Source: Cycas panzhihuaensis (taxonomy: Eukaryota > Cycadophyta). From it: a DNA stretch of 64,000 nt. Shown piece by piece: positions 59,877-64,000 of this stretch. Each line of letters starts with the position of its first letter. Position 1 is the first letter of the stretch. A program made the position numbers and the translations under genes. Location of the stretch: contig CM041465.1 of NCBI GenBank assembly GCA_023213395.1, positions 216,263,741 through 216,327,740 of the forward strand. The letters run 5' to 3'. The notes beneath the pieces are model-generated. The model was given only the letters and a program-made list of their open reading frames with translations, had not been told where the DNA came from and made no database searches.

Positions 59877-61804
59877 CCGCTAAGTTTATAGCAGTGCGAA
59901 ACTAGGGTGTAGAAATAGCAAAAATAAGGGTTCTAGGAACCCAAAATAGGGCTATCCTGGGCCTAAGAGGGGTCGGCCCTCTTACCTACGTGGTTGAAGA
60001 CAGTCCGAAGGAGTGAATCGACTAGACCAGGTAGGATATCATGAGGAGAGAGTCCGAGGAATGCTATAAATAAGTGAAAGAGCCTACCACTCCTAGGGAA
60101 ACTAGGGTTTATGGCAACTAACCAAGGTGTGAGTAGATCACCCTAAAAGGCAGAGGCTCGAGGCAACGTGGAGGTAATGCAGAGGGTTGTGGAGTGCCAT
60201 GGGGTACATGACTCACTGAGGAGTATGTCCCATGAAGGGTCGTCATAGGCTAGAGACATACAAGGTGCTCAAGCGAGATGCATAACCAATCGTAAAATAA
60301 GCTAATCAAACCATGCAACCCAAATAATGCTTTAATCCACATCTCTAAAGTGGTTGAGATAAGAGAGAAAACATACCTATGCTTACTTAAGTCGATCTGT
60401 CCATACCCATTCCTGGTAGCCAGGAAACACTGCCCCCTTGGCAACAGAACCTCCACGCTCGGAAGCATGGTGCGATGGCGAATGCTGGCAACAAAAATTG
60501 TTAGTAGTACATGTATATATAATAATCATAATAGTGACAAGAACCCAAGGTGCTGACGAGTGTCATGGCAGAACACGTGGATATGAGGATGAGGGTTGAG
60601 ACAACGTAGGGGCTACCTACATGTCACCTAGAGAATTGATTGGAAGCCATGACGAATAAGGGGGATGCCCCCATCGTAAGAGTGCAAGGGAGGTGCATGA
60701 TAATCATAAAAGACAAAGTGAATGAATAAACCTAGAGGTCATCATAGTTTAACCTCATTAGTAGTTGGTTTCAGAGGTGCGAACAGATCACAAGGTGAAG
60801 TGCAAGATGGCCCAAGACTTGGGCGACAGGGTGACCGGGTAAGTCTCTCAAGGGCGGCCATTAAGAAGGGGAAGGCAACACTCAAGGATGAGGCAAACGA
60901 GGTTGTCTGCCTCGGCGTTGAGGGCCCAAGGGATGTGTCAAATGTCGACTGACTAAAAACAAGCCAATAGGGACCTGGCGGTCAAAGCGAGGGCTCTCAA
61001 GCATGGGCATCGCACCTAGTAGACCTGGGTGAGATGGGACACCATGACCTGGGAGTCACGAAGGAGAACAATGGGTCTGTGGTGAAAACAGAGTGCATCG
61101 GTGAGGGCTTCAATAACATCCGTGTACTCAACTTCGTTATTGGTAGCCTTAGGGAGGAAGAATCTGGAATGTAAGAAATCGTGTCTAGAAGGGTCGTGAA
61201 GTATTTACGCGACGATAGAGGGACCAGGATTACCGTGGCTTCCGTCATCGGTGAAGATGAAGAGGGTCATGGGTGAACAAAGAAAGTATCTTAATGGAAA
61301 GAAATGTAATAGAGTTGAGGGCAAAGAAAAAGGGGCTTGTGTGGCTAGTAATGATGGCTGCGAAGGGTAGAAGGACCCATCAAGGAGGCTACTCAAGGGT
61401 GGAGTGGTCTACCCCACCAATGGGAAAGAACGAGCGGTGAAAAGGCCTCCCAGAGTACTAAAGGTTACTTAAGGAAGTGAAAAGTGATCCCAAATAGAGG
61501 GAGTGTTCCCTTTGGAGACCCCAGAGGCATGAAGAGGCCGCAAAAACGAGTCCAAGATGACAAAACAAGCCAAACAAGTATAAACTTAGGCATGCATGGG
61601 AATGGCATGCAAAATGAGACACAAGGACCTTAGCAGAAATGCATCGATGGGGCACCATAAATGCACCTGAAAGAATGAGCAAAATAAGGGCTATGGGGGT
61701 GAAAGAGGAAATATGACCAGAAGGCAATGATGATCAAGGATGAGAGATGGCCTCAAGGGCTATCTCGAAGGTGAAAATAGAGGAAGTACCCACCGGGACC
61801 CCCG

Positions 61805-61814
61805 TATATATAAG
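61805..61814 (+). promoter_or_regulatory. plus-strand TATA box, copy III
   Basis: TATATATAAG, aligned with TATATAAA at 47008 in copy II. About 2.1 kb from the minus-strand TATA, so the two promoters point away from each other. Confidence 0.5.
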
Positions 61815-62512
61815 GGAACTCGATGAAAATGAGATTTATTTTCACAGGCTCATGAACGAATCAAAGCCCTTTCCCTCACACAACAGAGCGCCACCCGGCT
61901 TCAGGGGCACACAAAGGAGGACCCAACCGTTGGATCAAGGTGAGGAGACAACCAGTGAGACTAGAGTGACGAGATGGTAATGGCGAGACCAGAGCGACGA
62001 GATGGCGATGGCAAGACCAGATCTAGTGAGTAGATCATCTAAACCCAACCTCATTTCGTGCTTTGAAATTTACTACTTCTTGTGATTTTTTAGTGTAGTT
62101 TTGGGCCTCCTAAAGGCAAAAAGCAATCTCCCGAAGTCCAAATTAGACCCAGAGAGAGGCGAGACCATGCATTAGGTCACCCTGGTCCCGGTGAGCCTAA
62201 GAGTGGCTCACTTGGGCAAAAATTTAGGAAAATTTGGGTGTGAAATCCTCCCATTTTGGGGGGTGACACTTGTACCACAACAAAGATTGTGGTGTTGCGA
62301 TCTTTGACGTGGGGGCCTGATCACAATGGGACCTAGGCCAAACTCCATAGTACCACGAAGTTTGGCGTGGTGCGAAGCCAGATCAAATAAAAAAATAAAA
62401 TATAGCCCTAGGGGAACCCAAATCTTAATCAAATGAAGATGAGGGATAGTCTAGAGGGCAAAGAGGTGAGTGTAAGTAGGATTCTGACTTGTTTTGGGGT
62501 ATTTTGTAGGTG

Positions 62513-64000
62513 ATGATCATGGTGGATAACTACAAAAACATAGGCATGACGATGCTGAGTTTCATAGAGATGATATCCTACGAGGCCAGGCAGGTTTTGG
62601 CTAGGTGTGGCCTACTAAAGATCACGAGGACACCATAGTACACATTAGACTAGAGGCTCCTAGTAGACATCATCTTGCATTAGGATAGATAGAGACATGT
62701 GTTCTATCTCCCCCAGGTAGGAGACATGACAGTCACACAAGGGGATATTGGGAGGATCCTAGGAGTACCAGCAATAGGGAGGCCAGCATCACTAAGGGCA
62801 ATGCCTAGTAATGAGGCATCACATAGGGAGGCAGCCACAGTTTTCACAGGCTTAAATAGATGGGAGAGGAGAGGTATCCCATTACAGAGCATGGTTATAT
62901 CAGGGGTTCCTCGTGTGAGGAAACTGATTACTTTATGCATTCTGTTCCAGATATCCTAAAAACATAACTATCGAGACATTCCTAGTGGGTGGATGGATGT
63001 TGTACAGAGATGTAAGGCCAGGGAGAGTTTTGACTAGGCTACCCTTATAGCGACGAACTTAGTCGCCCAATTAGATGATATCTGGGTGGCAGGGAAGGGT
63101 GGTTTATCATATAACACATTACTACAGTATTGGTTTTTTGATCATTTTATAGCGGTGGCACCGGCAGGGGGACCACACCCCATTTTAGAGGGGGCTCCCA
63201 TGGTACACATGTGGTAGACCCGATTTAGGAGGACTAAGGACCAAGCACATATCTGTCACTCGGTGGAGGCTACATCATTGGGCATCCTTTCCATGGCAGA
63301 TTATGTATCAGATCCATATCGAGGGGTGAGGTGGGACAGCAATGAAAAGGTAAGCGTAATAGGAGTTACCCTAAGAGATGGCGGAGGTGGAGGTGATGGC
63401 GGTGACAGGGATGGCCTACCAAGAGCTATAGGAGAAGAGGTAGGCAGGTCCATCGGGGACTGCAAGAGGAGAGACGGGTCCATCAGGGACCGCAGGAGGA
63501 GAGGCGAGTCCTTCAAGAGCTACGGAGGAGACTAGGGGCCCATTGACATGAGCCCAAAGACTACAAATAGTAAGGAGATCCAATGAGGTAGCGACACCAG
63601 TAGAGGAGAGGAGAGATGCCCCAGTAGTTGAGGTGGTTGCCGAGGAGGTACTAGCAGATGGTGGAGTGCCCGGAGCGGAGGCTATCATCCAAGTTGAGGA
63701 GCCAACAACCGCACTAGGTGAGACACTACCTACTCCTATCATCTTTCAATTGTCAGATGTTTAGATGTTATTTGATTTTGTTTAGTGTGTATATAGACAT
63801 GTACTAATATGTGATGTGTTGGATTTATAGGTGTGGTAGAGATCCATAGGTTGGTAGAGGTGGTAGTCCATGAGATATTCCCCTGGGCCTACGCGAAGGG
63901 GTAACCTCCCATCTAGGAAGGAGATGAGCTTAGATCGACAAGTGAACATATAGCGGAATTTGCCCTATTAGTGAGGGTGAGAGATGTCTGGATTGCGGAG
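62513..64000 (+). pseudogene. plant mobile domain-like reading frame, copy III
   Basis: ATG at 62513 (MIMVDNYKNIGMTMLSFIEM), just after a probable 3' splice site TTTTGTAG at 62502-62509. Then HVFYLP and VGDMTVTQGDIGRILGVPAI (62699-62790), which resembles the PMD opening 'FHLP.GEMT.TL.DV..LLGLP..G'; NYRDIPSGWMDVVQRCKARE; LIATNLVAQLDDIWVAGKGG; TLLQYWFFDHFIAVAP; VEATSLGILSMADYVSDPYR. The first exon ends at 63717 and continues as VVEIHRLVEVVVHEIFPWAY at 63831. Stops in the frame (several TAG) show decay. The function is unknown; PMD proteins are linked to plant transposons and to MAIN-type silencing factors. Confidence 0.5.
63718..63830 (+). other. probable intron in PMD-like frame, copy III
   Basis: 113 bp, G|GTGAGACACTACC ... 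TTATAG, with TACTAAT (63802-63808) 22 nt before the AG as branch site. The reading phase is kept across it (G-V-V-E), and copy II has an equivalent intron at 48882-49006. Confidence 0.65.

Larger units (their letters stand above)
57496..64000 (+). mobile_element. PMD-like repeat, copy III (runs off window)
   Basis: Begins TGGAATCGCGTCTGCGGG as in copy I, after gypsy integrase sequence. Landmarks follow in the same order and spacing as in copies I and II: GGGGGCTTCCTTACCTTCC (58405), GAGGTTAGCCTC...GGCCAACCC (58743), minus promoter 59701-59739, CGATCTGTCCATACCCATTC (60392), plus TATA 61805-61814, PMD-like frame 62513-63717, intron 63718-63830. Its composition is visibly richer in G+C than the surrounding copia and gypsy sequence. 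It shows no RT or integrase of its own. Confidence 0.75.

Noticed and set aside
61747-61980. 77-residue plus-strand open frame covering the TATA box
   Set aside because: The beginning looks similar in copy II, but the TATA box lies inside it and the copy II frame breaks soon after; better explained as promoter and leader.

Overview
This window looks like repeat-rich nuclear DNA of a land plant, most likely a seed plant. It is AT-rich and made almost entirely of decayed Ty1/copia and Ty3/gypsy LTR retrotransposons nested in one another. Primer sites complementary to initiator-Met tRNA, GT-AG introns and telo-box promoters all point to plants. I found no intact host gene, no tRNA or rRNA and nothing prokaryotic. 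The species cannot be named from the sequence.

Layout. 1-8942: three minus-strand copia remnants in a row (E1, E2, E3); E2 and E3 share a single LTR at 4714-4966. 8943-10442: no recognisable gene. 10443-13440: copy I of a large GC-richer repeat, called the 'PMD-like repeat' here. 13723-14033: isolated copia LTR with primer site. 14034-22053: plus-strand copia A+, split inside gag by the best-preserved element of the window, copia B (14414-19469, two LTRs, TSD AATTA). 22340-25530: plus-strand gypsy G1 with a chromodomain-like tail. About 27395-37870: plus-strand gypsy G2, split in gag by minus-strand copia C (28704-33646). 37874-38100: fragment of the left end of the PMD-like repeat. 38252-52124: minus-strand copia A-, the same family as A+, split in gag by copy II of the PMD-like repeat (about 40743-49962) and itself lying in plus-strand copia D, whose pol follows at 52125-55380. 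57000-57480: minus-strand gypsy integrase remnant, cut by copy III of the PMD-like repeat (57496 to window end).

The PMD-like repeat is the least ordinary component. Two to three copies share: a short left-end module with a tRNA B-box-like motif; a minus-strand promoter made of a TATA box plus an inverted pair of telo-boxes; about 2.1 kb to the right, a plus-strand TATA box; and downstream a degenerate multi-exon reading frame resembling the plant mobile domain (PMD), with a conserved small intron and a coiled-coil-like tail. Its ends and mobility class are unresolved. Copy II also holds a tandem duplication and a 1.3-kb TA microsatellite.

Mutational decay is uniform. Premature stops in copia B are mostly TAG where the family has Gln (CAG), and catalytic Asp codons have become Asn in six of the older elements. 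Both patterns fit deamination of methylated cytosine in silenced transposons.
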